Position numbers and translations under genes: made by a program. A model generated the notes under the pieces. It saw only the letters and a program-made list of their open reading frames with translations. It did no database searches and had not been told where the DNA came from. This document shows positions 46,226 to 56,896 of a stretch of DNA of 64,000 nt, piece by piece. This stretch comes from Cyanobium sp. PCC 7001 (GTDB lineage: Bacteria; Cyanobacteriota; Cyanobacteriia; PCC-6307; Cyanobiaceae), in the NCBI RefSeq assembly GCF_000155635.1, contig NZ_DS990556.1, forward strand, positions 1,109,051-1,173,050, written 5' to 3'. Positions within the stretch are counted from its first letter, which is position 1. Each line of letters opens with the position of its first letter.

Positions 46226-46675
46226 ATGGCCCAGTTCCCCAGCGCTTCGGCGCCCAAAACCGGGCCCCTGCCCCAGCTCCCCGACTGGGTGAACTGGCTG
46301 CAGGCGGGTCTCACCGCCCTTCTGGCGGTGCTGTTTCTGGTGATGGTGGGCAAGGCGCGGCAGCAGGGGTCCCAGATCCGCGAACTGCAGGAGCGCCTGC
46401 AGGGGCTGGAGAACAGCCGGGCCCTGGAGCGCACCACCGGCCTGGAGGAGCAGCTGCGCTCCACCGTGGAACGTCTGCAGGTGGTGGAGCGCAACACCTC
46501 CCGGATCGATCTGCTCAGCGCCCAGGCGGAGGCGCTGCGGGCCGAGGTGCGCCAGCTCAAGCGCAGCGGTGCCGCCAGCCCGCCACCACCCATCACCCCT
46601 CCGGCGGGGGACACCCCCACCACCCCCTCGCCCTCCCAGGGCCCGACGCCCCCTCCGGCTCCTCCGGCTCCCTGA
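46226..46675 (+). CDS. Membrane-anchored coiled-coil protein, unrecognised
   Basis: The 149-residue protein has one membrane helix (WLQAGLTALLAVLFLVMVG, about residues 24-42), then a coiled coil (QIRELQERLQGLENSRALERTTGLEEQLRSTVERLQVVERN) to about residue 115, and a proline/threonine-rich tail. The layout suggests a scaffold or envelope spacer. Function unknown. It converges with the sugar permease gene, 10 bases away. Confidence 0.7.
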   Translation: MAQFPSASAPKTGPLPQLPDWVNWLQAGLTALLAVLFLVMVGKARQQGSQIRELQERLQGLENSRALERTTGLEEQLRSTVERLQVVERNTSRIDLLSAQAEALRAEVRQLKRSGAASPPPPITPPAGDTPTTPSPSQGPTPPPAPPAP

Positions 46676-46685
46676 GCGTGAGCGC

Positions 46686-47534
46686 TCAGCCTTTCACGGC
46701 ATCGCCGCTGGCGCTGGGCAGGATGTAGCGCTGCAGAGCGATGAACAGGGCCAGCACCGGCAGGATCGACACCACCGACCCCGCCGCCACCAGGCGCCAG
46801 TCGAGCGAGAAGCTGCTGGCCAGCTGCTGCAGCCCCAGGGGCAGGGTGTAGAGCTCGGGTTCATCGAGGATCACCAGCGGCCAGAGGAAATCGCTCCAGG
46901 TGCCGATGAACACGAACATCGCCAGGGTGATCAGATCGGCCCGCGCCGCCGGAATCATCACGTTCCACCATTCCCCCAGGCGGGAGCAGCCATCGCTGCG
47001 GGCCGCCTCCTCCAGCTCCACCGGTACCCCCACGAAGCTCTGGCGCAGCAGGAAGATGCCGAAGGCCGTGGCCGCCTGGGGGATGATCAGGGCCCAGAGC
47101 GTGTTGCGCAGGCCGATCTGCACCATCAGCAGATAGAGAGGGATCATCACCACCTGGAAGGGGATCAGGATCGTGGCCACCACCAGCGCCAGCACCAGCC
47201 CCCGGCCGGCGAAGCGCAGCCGGGCCAGGGGGTAGGCCGCCAGCGAGCAGAACAGCAGGTTGGCCAGCACCGCCAGGGCGCTCACCACCGTGCTGTTGAG
47301 CAGGTAGGTGAGCATCGGATTGTCGGCGAACAGGCGCTGGTAGGCCTCCAGGCTCGGCTCCGCCGGCAGCAGGGCCGGCGGGCTGGTGAAGATGTTCTCG
47401 GCCGGACCCTTCAACGAGGTGCTCACCAGCCAGAGCAGCGGCACCAGCATGGCCAGGGCCACCAGCAGCAGGAGCACCAGCTGCAGCGCCGAGGCGGCCA
47501 GGGAACGCCGGGGGCCTGAAACGGGTTGACTCAC
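46686..47534 (-). CDS. Carbohydrate ABC transporter permease (MalG-like)
   Basis: The 282-residue protein has six membrane helices and the EAA loop EEAARSDGCSRLGEWWNVMIPAARADLI that docks the ATPase subunit. PFQVVMIPLYLLMVQIGL and WSDFLWPLVIL are typical of the MalG/UgpE/GgtD class for sugars or glucosylglycerol. The GTG at 47534 is used because the longer frame would run into leuA. No partner permease, binding protein or ATPase lies in this window, so the substrate is unknown. Confidence 0.9.
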   Translation of the reverse strand: MSQPVSGPRRSLAASALQLVLLLLVALAMLVPLLWLVSTSLKGPAENIFTSPPALLPAEPSLEAYQRLFADNPMLTYLLNSTVVSALAVLANLLFCSLAAYPLARLRFAGRGLVLALVVATILIPFQVVMIPLYLLMVQIGLRNTLWALIIPQAATAFGIFLLRQSFVGVPVELEEAARSDGCSRLGEWWNVMIPAARADLITLAMFVFIGTWSDFLWPLVILDEPELYTLPLGLQQLASSFSLDWRLVAAGSVVSILPVLALFIALQRYILPSASGDAVKG

Positions 47535-47538
47535 AGCC

Positions 47539-49182
47539 TCACACCCGGGGGCGATCCGCCAGGGGCAGATCACCCAGCTGGGGCAGCGGCGCCTTCTGGG
47601 GGTGCAGCGGCAGGCTCTGGCTGCCGCTCACCAGCCGGTTGAGGGCATTCACGAAGGCCTGGGCTGCCGCCACCACGATGTCGGTGTCAGCGGCGTGGCC
47701 GGAGTAGAGCACGCCCTGATGGCGCAGCCGGATCGTCACCTCGCCCATGGCGTCGATCCCCTCGGTGACGCTCTTCACCGAGAACTCCACCAGCTCGTTG
47801 GGCACCTGGGCCAGGCGGTTGAGGGCCTGGCACACCGCATCCACCGGCCCGGTGCCGATGGCCGCCTCGCTGATCTCCGCCCCGTCCGCCGTGAGCAGGG
47901 TCACGGTGGCGGTGGGCTGCAGGCCCGTGCCGCAGCTCACCTGCACGCTCTTGAGCGTGAAGCGGCCCTCGTCGGTCTGCTGCACCTGCTCGCTCACGAT
48001 CGCCTCGAGATCCCGGTCGGTGATCTCCCGCTTGCGATCGGCCAGCTCCTTGAAGCGGGCGAAGGCGTCATCGAGATCCTCCCGGCTGAGCTCGTAGCCG
48101 AGCTCCTCCAGGCGGGCCCGGAAGGCGCTGCGGCCGCTCAGCTTGCCCAGGGAGATGCGGTTGTCCGCCAGACCCACGGTGCGGGCGTCGATGATTTCGT
48201 AGGTGAGGCGGTGCTTGAGCACGCCGTCCTGGTGGATCCCGCTCTCGTGGGCGAAGGCGTTGGCCCCCACGATCGCCTTGTTGGGCTGCACCGCCATGCC
48301 GGTGAGGTTGCTCACCAGCCGCGAGGTCTTGGTGATCTCCTCGGTGCGCACGCCGGTGAGCGGCTCGGTGCTGTCGGCCGGCCGGCCCAGGAAGGGGTTG
48401 AAGTAGCTGCGGCGCACGTGCAGCGCCATCACCAGCTCCTCCAGCGAGGCGTTGCCGGCCCGCTCGCCGATGCCGTTGATCGTGCACTCCAGCTGGCGGG
48501 CGCCGTTCTTCACCGCCTCCAGGAAATTGGCCACGGCCAGGCCCAGATCGTTGTGGCCGTGCACCGAGATCACCGCCTGGTCGATGTTGGGCACGTGGGC
48601 ATTGATGCCGGCGATCAGCTCGCCGAACTCGGCCGGGGTGGTGTAACCCACCGTGTCGGGGATGTTGATCGTGGTGGCACCGGCCTTGATCGCGGCCTCG
48701 ATCACCTGGTACATGAACTCCGGATCGCTGCGGCCGGCGTCCTCGCAGGAGAACTCCACGTCGTCCACCAGGGAGCGGGCGTAGTCCACCATCTCGGCGG
48801 TGATCGCCAGCACTTCGTCGCGGGTCTTGCGCAGCTTGTGCTCCAGGTGGATGTCGCTGGTGGCGATGAAGGTGTGGATGCGCCTGTGGGCCGCGGGTGC
48901 CACGGCGTCGGCGCAGGCCTTGATGTCGCCGGCGGCGGCGCGGGCCAGGCCGCAGATCACAGGACCCTCCGGGGTGCCCACGCTCTCGGCGATGCGCTGC
49001 ACGGCGTTGAAGTCGCCGGGGCTGGCGAAGGGGAAGCCGGCCTCGATGATGTCCACGCCCAGGCGGGCCAGCTGCTGGGCGATCGCCAGCTTCTCCTCCA
49101 GGTTGAGGCTGGCCCCCGGCGACTGCTCGCCATCGCGGAGCGTGGTGTCGAAGATCAGGACACGGCCTGGGTCGCGGGCCAT
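47539..49182 (-). CDS. leuA: 2-isopropylmalate synthase
   Basis: The 547-residue enzyme has [14 protein letters not shown] near the N terminus, [28 protein letters not shown] and [14 protein letters not shown] in the catalytic barrel, and a C-terminal regulatory domain beginning near residue 395 for leucine feedback. It condenses acetyl-CoA and 2-ketoisovalerate, the first step of leucine synthesis. A TACAAT -10-like hexamer lies at 49220-49225 on the minus strand, 38 bases upstream. Confidence 0.97.
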   Translation of the reverse strand: MARDPGRVLIFDTTLRDGEQSPGASLNLEEKLAIAQQLARLGVDIIEAGFPFASPGDFNAVQRIAESVGTPEGPVICGLARAAAGDIKACADAVAPAAHRRIHTFIATSDIHLEHKLRKTRDEVLAITAEMVDYARSLVDDVEFSCEDAGRSDPEFMYQVIEAAIKAGATTINIPDTVGYTTPAEFGELIAGINAHVPNIDQAVISVHGHNDLGLAVANFLEAVKNGARQLECTINGIGERAGNASLEELVMALHVRRSYFNPFLGRPADSTEPLTGVRTEEITKTSRLVSNLTGMAVQPNKAIVGANAFAHESGIHQDGVLKHRLTYEIIDARTVGLADNRISLGKLSGRSAFRARLEELGYELSREDLDDAFARFKELADRKREITDRDLEAIVSEQVQQTDEGRFTLKSVQVSCGTGLQPTATVTLLTADGAEISEAAIGTGPVDAVCQALNRLAQVPNELVEFSVKSVTEGIDAMGEVTIRLRHQGVLYSGHAADTDIVVAAAQAFVNALNRLVSGSQSLPLHPQKAPLPQLGDLPLADRPRV

Positions 49183-49219
49183 AACGCCGCCTCTATCCGT
49201 AGTGACTATGAGTTAACAG

Positions 49220-49225
49220 ATTGTA
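49220..49225 (-). promoter_or_regulatory. Possible -10 hexamer of leuA
   Basis: TACAAT on the minus strand is close to the sigma-70 consensus and sits in a short AT-rich island upstream of leuA. No convincing -35 hexamer was found at the usual spacing. Confidence 0.3.
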
Positions 49226-49240
49226 GGAGCTGGCCCGGCC

Positions 49241-49900
49241 TCAATTCCGAAGAAACACCGGCTGTTGCAGTGATTCCGCCTTCTCCAGCACAGGCCGCAG
49301 GCTGGCCAGATCCACGAAGCCATCGGCGGCGTTGCGCAGCTCCCGCGCCACCATCCCCTCGGTGGTCATCAGCGTGATCCGCACCCCCTGGGCCCGCAGC
49401 ACCTCCACCAGCCGGTCAAGATCGCGGCTGCCGCTCAGCAGCCACACCTCGTCGGTGCGCGGGGCCACCATCATCAGATCCACCGCCACCTCCACATCCA
49501 GGTTGGCCCGCACGAAGTGGCGCTGATCAGCGGGACGCTGGTCGGTGGGACGCGGTGGTTCGGGGTGGCGGTGCTCGCCGTCCGCCGCCTGGGTCGATCC
49601 GTTCGAGGCCGGCGGCGCCAGTTCCCGCAGGGGCCGCGTCCGCACCGTGAACCCCAGGCTGGTGAGCGCGTCCCGGAACGGGCGCTGGTCGGAGGGATCC
49701 TTCAGGCCCGCGTACCAGAAGGCTCCGGCCAGCTCCAGCCCCGGCTGGGAGGAGGCATGCCGCAGCAGGCGGCGGGGATCGAAGAACCAGCCCAGCTTCT
49801 GCTGGGCATAGAACATGCTGTGGCCGTCCACGGCCACCACCAGCTGCCGCGGGCGGGGCTGGAAGCGGGCTGGGAGGCTGGGCTGGGCGCCTTGGTCCAT
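49241..49900 (-). CDS. NYN (LabA-like, PIN-superfamily) domain protein
   Basis: The 219-residue protein has LVVAVDGHSMFYAQQKLG, GAFWYAGLKDPSDQRPFRDAL, VRANLDVEVAVDLMMVAP and VWLLSGSRDLDRLVEVLRAQGVRITL, the layout of the NYN/DUF88 fold to which LabA, a cyanobacterial clock-feedback protein, belongs. A polar insertion (around residues 95-125) interrupts the domain. The usual SGDSDF motif is SGSRDL here, so nuclease activity is uncertain. It lies upstream of leuA on the same strand. Confidence 0.82.
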   Translation of the reverse strand: MDQGAQPSLPARFQPRPRQLVVAVDGHSMFYAQQKLGWFFDPRRLLRHASSQPGLELAGAFWYAGLKDPSDQRPFRDALTSLGFTVRTRPLRELAPPASNGSTQAADGEHRHPEPPRPTDQRPADQRHFVRANLDVEVAVDLMMVAPRTDEVWLLSGSRDLDRLVEVLRAQGVRITLMTTEGMVARELRNAADGFVDLASLRPVLEKAESLQQPVFLRN

Positions 49901-49967
49901 GGGCCAACCCTAGGGCCGGGTCTCGCTCCGGCACCTGGATCTACAGTTCGCCCACCGCGGCAAGGCC

Positions 49968-51536
49968 ATGGCCAACGGGCAACTGGCCCTCGTCCTGCAC
50001 GCCCATCTGCCCTACGTGCGTTCCAGCGAGCCGGGTTCGCTGGAGGAGGACTGGTACTTCCAGGCCCTGCAGGAGTGCTACCTGCCGTTGCTGGACACCC
50101 TCGAAACGGCTGCGGCGGATCCCGAGCAGCACCCCCGGCTCACCCTGGGGCTCTCGCCCACGCTGCTGAGCCTGCTGGCCGACCCGGGGCTCAACGCCCG
50201 CTTCCTGCCCTGGCTCGACACGCGGCTGGAGTTGCTGGCCTTTGCTCCGCCGGGCTTCGAGGCGGCCGCCACCGACCTGCGCCAGCAGCTCGAGCAGGTG
50301 CGACAGCAGTGGCAGGCGTGTGACGGGCAGCTGGTGCCCCGCTTCCGCCGCCTGCAGCAGGGGGGCGTGCTGGATCTGATCACCTGCGGGGCCACCCACG
50401 GCTACCTCCCCCTGCTGCGCCAGGTGCCCGAGGCCGTGCGGGCCCAGCTGCTCAACGCCGTGCGCGAGCACCGCCGCCTGCTGGGGGAGCCCCCGCTGGG
50501 CATCTGGCTGCCGGAGTGCGCCTACTACGAGGGGCTCGATCAGCAGCTGGTGGCCGCCGGGCTGCGCTATTCGGTGCTGGATGGTCACGGCCTGCTGCAC
50601 GGCCAGCCCCGGCCCCGCTACGGCGTGTTCGCCCCGATCTGCTCGCCCGCGGGCGTGGCCTTCTTCGGCCGCGACGGCAACGCCACCCTGCCCGTGTGGA
50701 GCGCCCGCGAGGGCTACCCGGGCGATGGGGCCTACCGGGAATTCCACCGCGATCTGGGCTGGGATCTGCCGGAGGAGCAGCTGCGGGAGGCCGGCATCCG
50801 CGACCGCCGCCCCCTGGGGCTGAAGCTGCACCGGGTGAGCGGGCGTGGCTGCCCCCTCGATCGCAAGCAGCCCTACGACCCGGCCCTGGCCCAGCAGCGG
50901 ATCGACGACCATGCCACCGACTATCTCGACGGTCGGCGGCTCGAACTGTCTGGCCTGGCCGGCTCCATGGCCCAGGCACCCCTGCTGGTGGCTCCGTTCG
51001 ATGCGGAGCTGTTCGGCCACTGGTGGTTCGAGGGGCCCCGCTTCCTCGCCGCCCTGTTCCGCCGGGCCGCCGCCGCCGGCGTGGAGCTGGTGACGCTGCG
51101 GGAGGTGCTGGCCCGGGATCAGGCCCTCCAGCTCTGCCATCCGTCCCCCAGCAGCTGGGGCCAGGGGGGCTACCACGACTACTGGCTCAACGACAGCAAT
51201 GCCTGGGTGGTGGCCGAATGGCAGCGGGCCTCACGGGCGATGGTGCGCCGGGTGAACCGGGGGGTGGGCAGCGCCGAGCAGCAGCAGATGCTCACCCAGG
51301 CAGGCCGGGAGCTGCTGCTGGCCCAGAGTTCCGACTGGAGCTTCATCCTCCGGGCCGGCACCACCACCGAGCTGGCCCGGGAGCGGATCGAGCGCCATCT
51401 GGAGCGGTTCTGGCGCCTGCTGGATGCGATCGAAACCGGCGCGGAGCTGCCCCCGGGCTGGCTCCGGGCCGTGCAGCGGGAGGATGCCCTGCTGCCCGAG
51501 CTCAACGCCGCCGACTGGGTGACCCCGCTCAGCTGA
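49968..51536 (+). CDS. GH57 family 1,4-alpha-glucan branching enzyme-like
   Basis: The 522-residue protein has LVLHAHLPYVR (residues 8-18), EDWYFQALQECYLPLL, ITCGATHGYLPLL, the nucleophile Glu183 in GIWLPECAYY, and the acid/base Asp345 in APFDAELFGHWWFEG, then a helical C-terminal domain. This matches bacterial GH57 branching enzymes that introduce alpha-1,6 branches into glycogen. Activity was not separable from related GH57 amylases by sequence alone. Confidence 0.92.
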   Translation: MANGQLALVLHAHLPYVRSSEPGSLEEDWYFQALQECYLPLLDTLETAAADPEQHPRLTLGLSPTLLSLLADPGLNARFLPWLDTRLELLAFAPPGFEAAATDLRQQLEQVRQQWQACDGQLVPRFRRLQQGGVLDLITCGATHGYLPLLRQVPEAVRAQLLNAVREHRRLLGEPPLGIWLPECAYYEGLDQQLVAAGLRYSVLDGHGLLHGQPRPRYGVFAPICSPAGVAFFGRDGNATLPVWSAREGYPGDGAYREFHRDLGWDLPEEQLREAGIRDRRPLGLKLHRVSGRGCPLDRKQPYDPALAQQRIDDHATDYLDGRRLELSGLAGSMAQAPLLVAPFDAELFGHWWFEGPRFLAALFRRAAAAGVELVTLREVLARDQALQLCHPSPSSWGQGGYHDYWLNDSNAWVVAEWQRASRAMVRRVNRGVGSAEQQQMLTQAGRELLLAQSSDWSFILRAGTTTELARERIERHLERFWRLLDAIETGAELPPGWLRAVQREDALLPELNAADWVTPLS

Positions 51537-51552
51537 ACCGCACAGCTGAGCT

Positions 51553-52884
51553 TCAGGGGCGCAGCAGCCGCCCGAGCCGCGCCGCCTCCCGGCCCTGCAG
51601 GCCCAGCAGGCCCAGCCGCACCTCCCACGGGGCCAGGGCGAACAGCCGCAGCATTGCCGCCAGCAGCTGGGGCACGCTCAGGGTGTTGGTGAGAAAGCCA
51701 GACCACTGCGGCTCCGGCAGCGCGAAGAAGGTGGCGAAGAAGGCCCGCAGCCGGGCCTCCGGAAAGCGCATCAGCTTGTCCAGGCCGAACTGGTAGAGGG
51801 CATGCTTGCGCCGCAGCTCCTGGGGCCAGAGGCCGGCCCAGCCCGCGGCCGCCAGCGTGGCCGGCGAAGCCTGGCCATCGGCGCAGGCGGCCGCCACGGC
51901 CCGGGCCAGGCCGGGGGCGCGGCGCAGCAGGGCCCCCACCAGATAGCCGCTGGCGGGATGCACCATCGCCGCCGCTCCCCCGAAGGCCAGCAGCGGCTGC
52001 TGACGATCCGGCAGGGGCAGGTTCATCGGAAACAGGCAGAACTCCTCGTGCTCCACGGCGCTGATCGCCACACCGCGATGGGCGAGGCGAAGCTCCAGCC
52101 GCTGGCGCAGGGTGTCGAAGGGCAACGGCGGCGCCAGGGCCAGGGAGGTCTCCTCCACGAAGTAGCGCCCCTCGCCCAGGTCCATGGCATAGAGGAAGGA
52201 GGGCGGCTCGGAGCGCTGTTCCGGGCTGAGGTGATCGCAGCGGAAGTCCATCAGCACGAACTGGTCGGGCTCCACCGGCGCGGCCGTGAAGCGACCCACC
52301 ACGCCGTAGGCCGCCTGCCCCGCCACCGGCCCCTCATCGGGACGTTGCACCAGGGCCGACCGGTGGCCGCTGGCATCGAGCACCAGCCGGGCCCGCAGCC
52401 GCTCCCCGGCCGCCGTGGTCACCACACTCACTCCGGCGGGTTCCTGGGCTCCGCGCTCGCCCTCGAACGCCAGGCCCACCGCCTCGCCCCGATGCCAGCG
52501 CACTCCCAGCCGCCTGGCCTGCTCGAGCCAGTGGGCCTGCAGCCGGACCTTGTCGAACAGTCCGTAGTCGCGGCCATGCAGAACCGGCTGATTGCCGGGC
52601 CCGCCCGGGTCGGCCTCGCCCGGGCCGAAATAACTCACGGTGTGGCTCCAGCGATGGCCCAGCAGATGGGCCAGGCCGAGGCTGTCCACCTCCTCGCCCC
52701 AGATGCCGTAGGTGTTGGGCCAGGGAGCCTGAGGATCGGCGTCGCTGAGCACCGCCACCTGCAGTCCCTCGGCGGCCAGGGCCGCGGCGATGCAGAGTCC
52801 GGCGGGCCCGGCCCCGATCACCAGCACATCGCTGCAGGGGGAGGCCGGGATGGCGACGTCGCTGCGGCTCTCCGGTGGCGTCAA
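51553..52884 (-). CDS. crtL: Lycopene beta-cyclase (CrtL type)
   Basis: The 443-residue flavoprotein has [21 protein letters not shown] (residues about 21-41), [34 protein letters not shown] and [16 protein letters not shown], the signature of plant/cyanobacterial CrtL. It closes the beta-ionone rings of carotenoids. Its start overlaps the gyrA stop by 4 bases (ATGA), so it may be translated from the gyrA transcript. CrtL-b is favoured over the epsilon form by general resemblance only. Confidence 0.94.
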   Translation of the reverse strand: MTPPESRSDVAIPASPCSDVLVIGAGPAGLCIAAALAAEGLQVAVLSDADPQAPWPNTYGIWGEEVDSLGLAHLLGHRWSHTVSYFGPGEADPGGPGNQPVLHGRDYGLFDKVRLQAHWLEQARRLGVRWHRGEAVGLAFEGERGAQEPAGVSVVTTAAGERLRARLVLDASGHRSALVQRPDEGPVAGQAAYGVVGRFTAAPVEPDQFVLMDFRCDHLSPEQRSEPPSFLYAMDLGEGRYFVEETSLALAPPLPFDTLRQRLELRLAHRGVAISAVEHEEFCLFPMNLPLPDRQQPLLAFGGAAAMVHPASGYLVGALLRRAPGLARAVAAACADGQASPATLAAAGWAGLWPQELRRKHALYQFGLDKLMRFPEARLRAFFATFFALPEPQWSGFLTNTLSVPQLLAAMLRLFALAPWEVRLGLLGLQGREAARLGRLLRP

Positions 52885-55532
52885 TCCGCTGGGTCCTGGG
52901 CCTCGGCATCCACCGCAGCGTCCAGCTCGGCATCCACCGCAGCGTCCAACTCGTCCTCGCTGGCCGCCGGCGGCACCAGCACCACCTCCACCAGCCGATC
53001 GCCCGCATCGAGCCGCTGCAGGCGCACGCCAGTGGCCGCCCGCGACTGCTGCGGAATGGCGTCGGCCTCCGTGCGCACGATCACCCCGCGCTCGCTCACC
53101 AGCAGCACCTCCTCCCCGGCGCCGAGCACCTTGAGGCCCACGAGGGTGTCGCCGTCGCGGCGGAACTTGATGGCCCGCAGCCCCATACCGGCCCGCTTCT
53201 GCAGGCGGAACTGATCCACCGGCACCCGCTTGCCCAGGCCGGCCGCGCTGGCCACCAGCACCCAGGGCCCCTCGCTGACCGCCACCTCCTCGGCCGCCAC
53301 CTCATCGGCCACCAGCTCCTCCGGCTCCGACTCCTCGAGCCCGGCCGAATCGGAGGAGCTGGCCACCCGGTCCGCCAGTTCGGCGGACAGCACATCCATG
53401 CTCACCAGCTGGTCGCCCGCGCGCAGGTTCATGGCGCGCACGCCCCGGGCCGTGCGGCCGAGGGGACGCAGTTCCTCGTCGGTGAGGCGGAAATGAATGG
53501 TCATGCCCTTGAGCGAGCCGATCAGCACGCTGTCGCCGGGAAGGGCCAGACGCACCCAGCGCAGATCGTCGCCGTCTTCCAGGGAGATGGCGATCAGCCC
53601 GTTGGAGCGGATGTTGCTGAAGGCGGAAAGCCGGGTGCGCTTGATGTAGCCGCCACTGGTGAGCATCACCAGCATCGCCTCCTCGCTGAAGGCGCTCACG
53701 GCCAGCAGCGACGTGATCTGCTCCTCACGGGGGATGGGCAGCAGCTGCACGATCGGCGTGCCCTTGGCCGCGCGGCTGCAGATCGGCACCCGGTAGGCCG
53801 GCACGGCATACACGACGCCCCGATCACTGAACAGCAGGAGGTTGTCGTGGTCGTTGCAGCTGATGAACAGCTTCACGGCCTCCTCACCCTGGCTGCGGGT
53901 GCCGGCCTTGCCGCGGGTGCCGCGGCTGGTGGCCTCGAACTCGCTCACCGGCATCCGCTTGAGATAGCCGGTTTCGGTGAGCAGCACCACCGACCGCTCA
54001 TTGGCGATCAGGTCGATGTCCTCCAGGCCTCCCTCGAGGTCGAGGATCTCGGTGCGGCGCGGCGAGAGGTAGCGGTTGCGGATGGCGCCGAGCTCATCGG
54101 TGATGATGCCGAACACCCGTTCCCGCCGGGCCAGGATGTCCTTGTAGTCGGTGATCTTGGCGAGCAGATCCTCATGCTCGAGCCGGATCTTGTCGGCCTC
54201 CAGGGCCGTGAGCCGGCGAAGCTGCATCTGCAGGATCGCGTCCGCCTGGATCTCGGTGAGGCCGAACTGAGCCACCAGTTCACTGCGGGCGGAAGCCGTG
54301 TCGGCGGCGGCACGGATCAGGGCGATGATCGCATCGAGGCTGTCCAGCGCGATCAGCAGGCCCAGCAGGATGTGGTCGCGTTCCTCCGCCTTGCGCAACA
54401 GGAACCGGGTGCGACGTTCGATCGTCTCGACCCGGAATTCCAGGAACACCTCCAGCATCTTGCGGAGGGTGAGCAGCACCGGCTCCCCCTTCACCAGGGC
54501 GAGCATGTAGGCGCTGAAGTTGTTCTGCAGCGGGGTGAGTTTGAACAGGTTGTTCAGCACCACCTGCGGATAGGCATCGCGGCGCAGCTCGATCACAATG
54601 CGCATGCCATCGCGGTCCGACTCATCGCGGATGTCGGAAATGCCGTCGAGTTTCTTGTCGTTCACCAGCTCGGCGATCCGCTCGATCAGCGAGGCCTTGT
54701 TGGTCTGGAACGGCAGTTCGGTGATGATGATGGCGTCACGATCCGGCCGCCCTTTCGCCTCGATCGTCTCCACCGAGGCCACCCCCCGCATCGTCACCGA
54801 ACCACGGCCGGTGGTGTAGGTCTCGCGGATGCCGCGGCGCCCGAGGATCTGGCCTCCGGTGGGGAAATCGGGGCCCGGGATGATAGCCATCAGCTGCCGA
54901 TCCTCCACATCGGGGTCGGCGATCAGCGCCAGCAGGCCATCGATCAGTTCCGTGAGGTTGTGGGGCGGGATGTTGGTGGCCATCCCCACGGCAATTCCCG
55001 TGGAGCCGTTCAGCAGCAGCTGGGGAATCCGAGCCGGCATCACGGTGGGTTCCTGCTGGGACCCATCGAAGTTGTCGGCGAAGTCCACCGTTTCGGCCTC
55101 GATGTCCTCCAGCAGGGCATCGGTGGTGAGCGCCTGCAGCCGCGATTCGGTGTACCGCATGGCGGCCGGCGGATCACCATCCACCGAGCCGAAATTGCCG
55201 TGGCCGTCCACCAGCGGCAGGCGCATGTTGAAGTCCTGTGCCATGCGAACCAGGGCGTCGTACACCGCTGTGTCGCCGTGGGGGTGGTATTTGCCCAGCA
55301 CCTCGCCCACCACACGGGCACACTTGCGGTAAGGCCTGTCGCTGGTGAGACCCAGCTCATACATGGCATAGAGGATGCGCCGGTGCACCGGCTTGAGGCC
55401 ATCGCGGGCATCGGGCAGGGCCCGGCCCACGATCACGCTCATCGCATACTCCAGATAGGAGCGCGACATCTCGTTGCGAAGATCGGTCTGGATGATTCGC
55501 GAATCGCCGTTGGGGTCGGTGGGATCCGCCAT
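52881..55532 (-). CDS. gyrA: DNA gyrase subunit A
   Basis: The 883-residue protein has [27 protein letters not shown] split over residues 27-52, the active-site Tyr127 in [10 protein letters not shown], and a C-terminal beta-pinwheel with the GyrA-box-like [11 protein letters not shown] and [16 protein letters not shown]. It cuts and religates DNA for negative supercoiling together with GyrB. The last residues are a repeated acidic tail (ELDAAVDA twice). crtL follows with a 4-base overlap. Confidence 0.98.
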   Translation of the reverse strand: MADPTDPNGDSRIIQTDLRNEMSRSYLEYAMSVIVGRALPDARDGLKPVHRRILYAMYELGLTSDRPYRKCARVVGEVLGKYHPHGDTAVYDALVRMAQDFNMRLPLVDGHGNFGSVDGDPPAAMRYTESRLQALTTDALLEDIEAETVDFADNFDGSQQEPTVMPARIPQLLLNGSTGIAVGMATNIPPHNLTELIDGLLALIADPDVEDRQLMAIIPGPDFPTGGQILGRRGIRETYTTGRGSVTMRGVASVETIEAKGRPDRDAIIITELPFQTNKASLIERIAELVNDKKLDGISDIRDESDRDGMRIVIELRRDAYPQVVLNNLFKLTPLQNNFSAYMLALVKGEPVLLTLRKMLEVFLEFRVETIERRTRFLLRKAEERDHILLGLLIALDSLDAIIALIRAAADTASARSELVAQFGLTEIQADAILQMQLRRLTALEADKIRLEHEDLLAKITDYKDILARRERVFGIITDELGAIRNRYLSPRRTEILDLEGGLEDIDLIANERSVVLLTETGYLKRMPVSEFEATSRGTRGKAGTRSQGEEAVKLFISCNDHDNLLLFSDRGVVYAVPAYRVPICSRAAKGTPIVQLLPIPREEQITSLLAVSAFSEEAMLVMLTSGGYIKRTRLSAFSNIRSNGLIAISLEDGDDLRWVRLALPGDSVLIGSLKGMTIHFRLTDEELRPLGRTARGVRAMNLRAGDQLVSMDVLSAELADRVASSSDSAGLEESEPEELVADEVAAEEVAVSEGPWVLVASAAGLGKRVPVDQFRLQKRAGMGLRAIKFRRDGDTLVGLKVLGAGEEVLLVSERGVIVRTEADAIPQQSRAATGVRLQRLDAGDRLVEVVLVPPAASEDELDAAVDAELDAAVDAEAQDPAD
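52902..52949. repeat. 24-bp tandem duplication at the gyrA 3' end
   Basis: A 24-base unit at 52902-52925 is repeated at 52926-52949 with one change. It is in frame and encodes two copies of the acidic octapeptide ELDAAVDA in the C-terminal tail of GyrA. Confidence 0.88.
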
Positions 55533-55638
55533 GCAGAACTGCCTTCAACACAGCCATCCTATCGACAGCTCTGCCCGCCGAACTCCCGCCAGGGTTCACC
55601 GCTTCCGGGCCCGAGGATGAGCTCGCCATGAGCGCAGG

Positions 55639-56808
55639 ATGAGCGGCCGAGCCCGGGGAGCTGAGGAGCGCAGCGAAGCGAGCCTGCGCCAGCGCCAGGA
55701 GCAGGGGGAGCTGCGGGTGCGCTCGGCCGAAGCGTTCCGGCAGCTGGTGCAGGACCACGACCTGGCCACCGCCTTCGCCCGCACCGATGTGGTGGTGGCC
55801 GCCGACGCCGTGTTCACCGACCAGGCCAGCCTCCACCTCTCCCTGGGCCCCAGCGATCCGCCGATCCGGCTGCAGCGGGTCCAGGTGGGGGGCGTGCAGG
55901 GCCTGGCCAGCGGCGGCAGCGGCGAGCTCGTGCTGCCGATCGGTGGCGGCCTGGCCGACCCGGACCGCAGCAGCGGTGCCACGGTGCTGGACCGGCTGCT
56001 GAAAGGTGAGGCCGTGCCCCTCGCCGCCGCTGGCGAGGCGACGCTTCAGCATCCGCGGCGGGAGCTGCACACCGAACTCACCCTGGAGCGGATCGCCACC
56101 GGGCGGCTGCTGCTGCACCGGGCCATCGCCGAAAACGGCATCGTGGCCGTGAGCAGCCAGACCGGGCTGTGCCACAGCCCGCTCGGCCCCCTGCTGGGCC
56201 CCCTCACCACGGCGCTCTACAGCTGCGGCGGCGCCGGCAGCATCGGCCTCACCTCACCAGGGCTGCAGGCGCTGGGTCCCGGTTCGCCCGTGCTGGTGGC
56301 CGGCGCGATCGGCTGGGTGCTGGGCAGCGGCAGCGGCCACCAGCCGCAACCCCGCCGCCAGGGCAGCGGCCATGCCCGCACCCCCGGCGCCGTGGCGGCC
56401 GTGGCGGTGGACCTTCACGGCCTCGACCCCCTCTGGCTGCGCTCCTGCCACTTCGAAGGGCATGGCCGTGGCCTGCTGGTGGCGATCGCCGCGCCCGTGC
56501 CCCTGCTCAACCTGGCCAGCGCCCGCCGGGCCGCGGCCGGCCCCGAGGCCCTGCAGGCCCCGGTGCTGGATCTGGCCCTTCCCCGCCGGGTGAAACCGGC
56601 CCTGGGCAGCGTGAGCTACGCGGAGCTGCAGCAGGGCAGCTTCGAGCTCCAGGGGCGGCGGTTGCGCTGTGCCCCCGCCCACAGCCCGCGGCTGGCCGCC
56701 TCGATCACCGATCGGCTGATCGGCCTGCTGCAGAGCGGTGACTTCCCCCTTCGGCTGCCGGCCCTGCCCCTGGGCTCGCGGCCAGGCCTGGTGCCCCTCG
56801 ATCCTTGA
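55639..56808 (+). CDS. Homocysteine biosynthesis protein (DUF39/HcyBio family)
   Basis: The 389-residue protein has FRQLVQDHDLATAFARTDVVVAADAVF, LVLPIGGG, HPRRELHTELTLERIATGRLLLHRAIAENGIVAVSS, LYSCGGAGSIGLTSPG and VLVAGAIGWVLGSGSGHQP, the conserved blocks of DUF39. In methanogens this family takes part in turning aspartate semialdehyde into homocysteine by sulfur insertion. The two-domain archaeal form carries a ferredoxin module that is absent here. The exact role in cyanobacteria is not settled. It is divergent from gyrA. Confidence 0.82.
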   Translation: MSGRARGAEERSEASLRQRQEQGELRVRSAEAFRQLVQDHDLATAFARTDVVVAADAVFTDQASLHLSLGPSDPPIRLQRVQVGGVQGLASGGSGELVLPIGGGLADPDRSSGATVLDRLLKGEAVPLAAAGEATLQHPRRELHTELTLERIATGRLLLHRAIAENGIVAVSSQTGLCHSPLGPLLGPLTTALYSCGGAGSIGLTSPGLQALGPGSPVLVAGAIGWVLGSGSGHQPQPRRQGSGHARTPGAVAAVAVDLHGLDPLWLRSCHFEGHGRGLLVAIAAPVPLLNLASARRAAAGPEALQAPVLDLALPRRVKPALGSVSYAELQQGSFELQGRRLRCAPAHSPRLAASITDRLIGLLQSGDFPLRLPALPLGSRPGLVPLDP

Positions 56809-56896
56809 AGCCAGGCCGCGAGGGTGGGAGGGCGATCCGGAAACCCCGCTTAAGCTCCGGCCCAGGAATTTCCGCCGGAGCGCGCCCTTGATCGCC

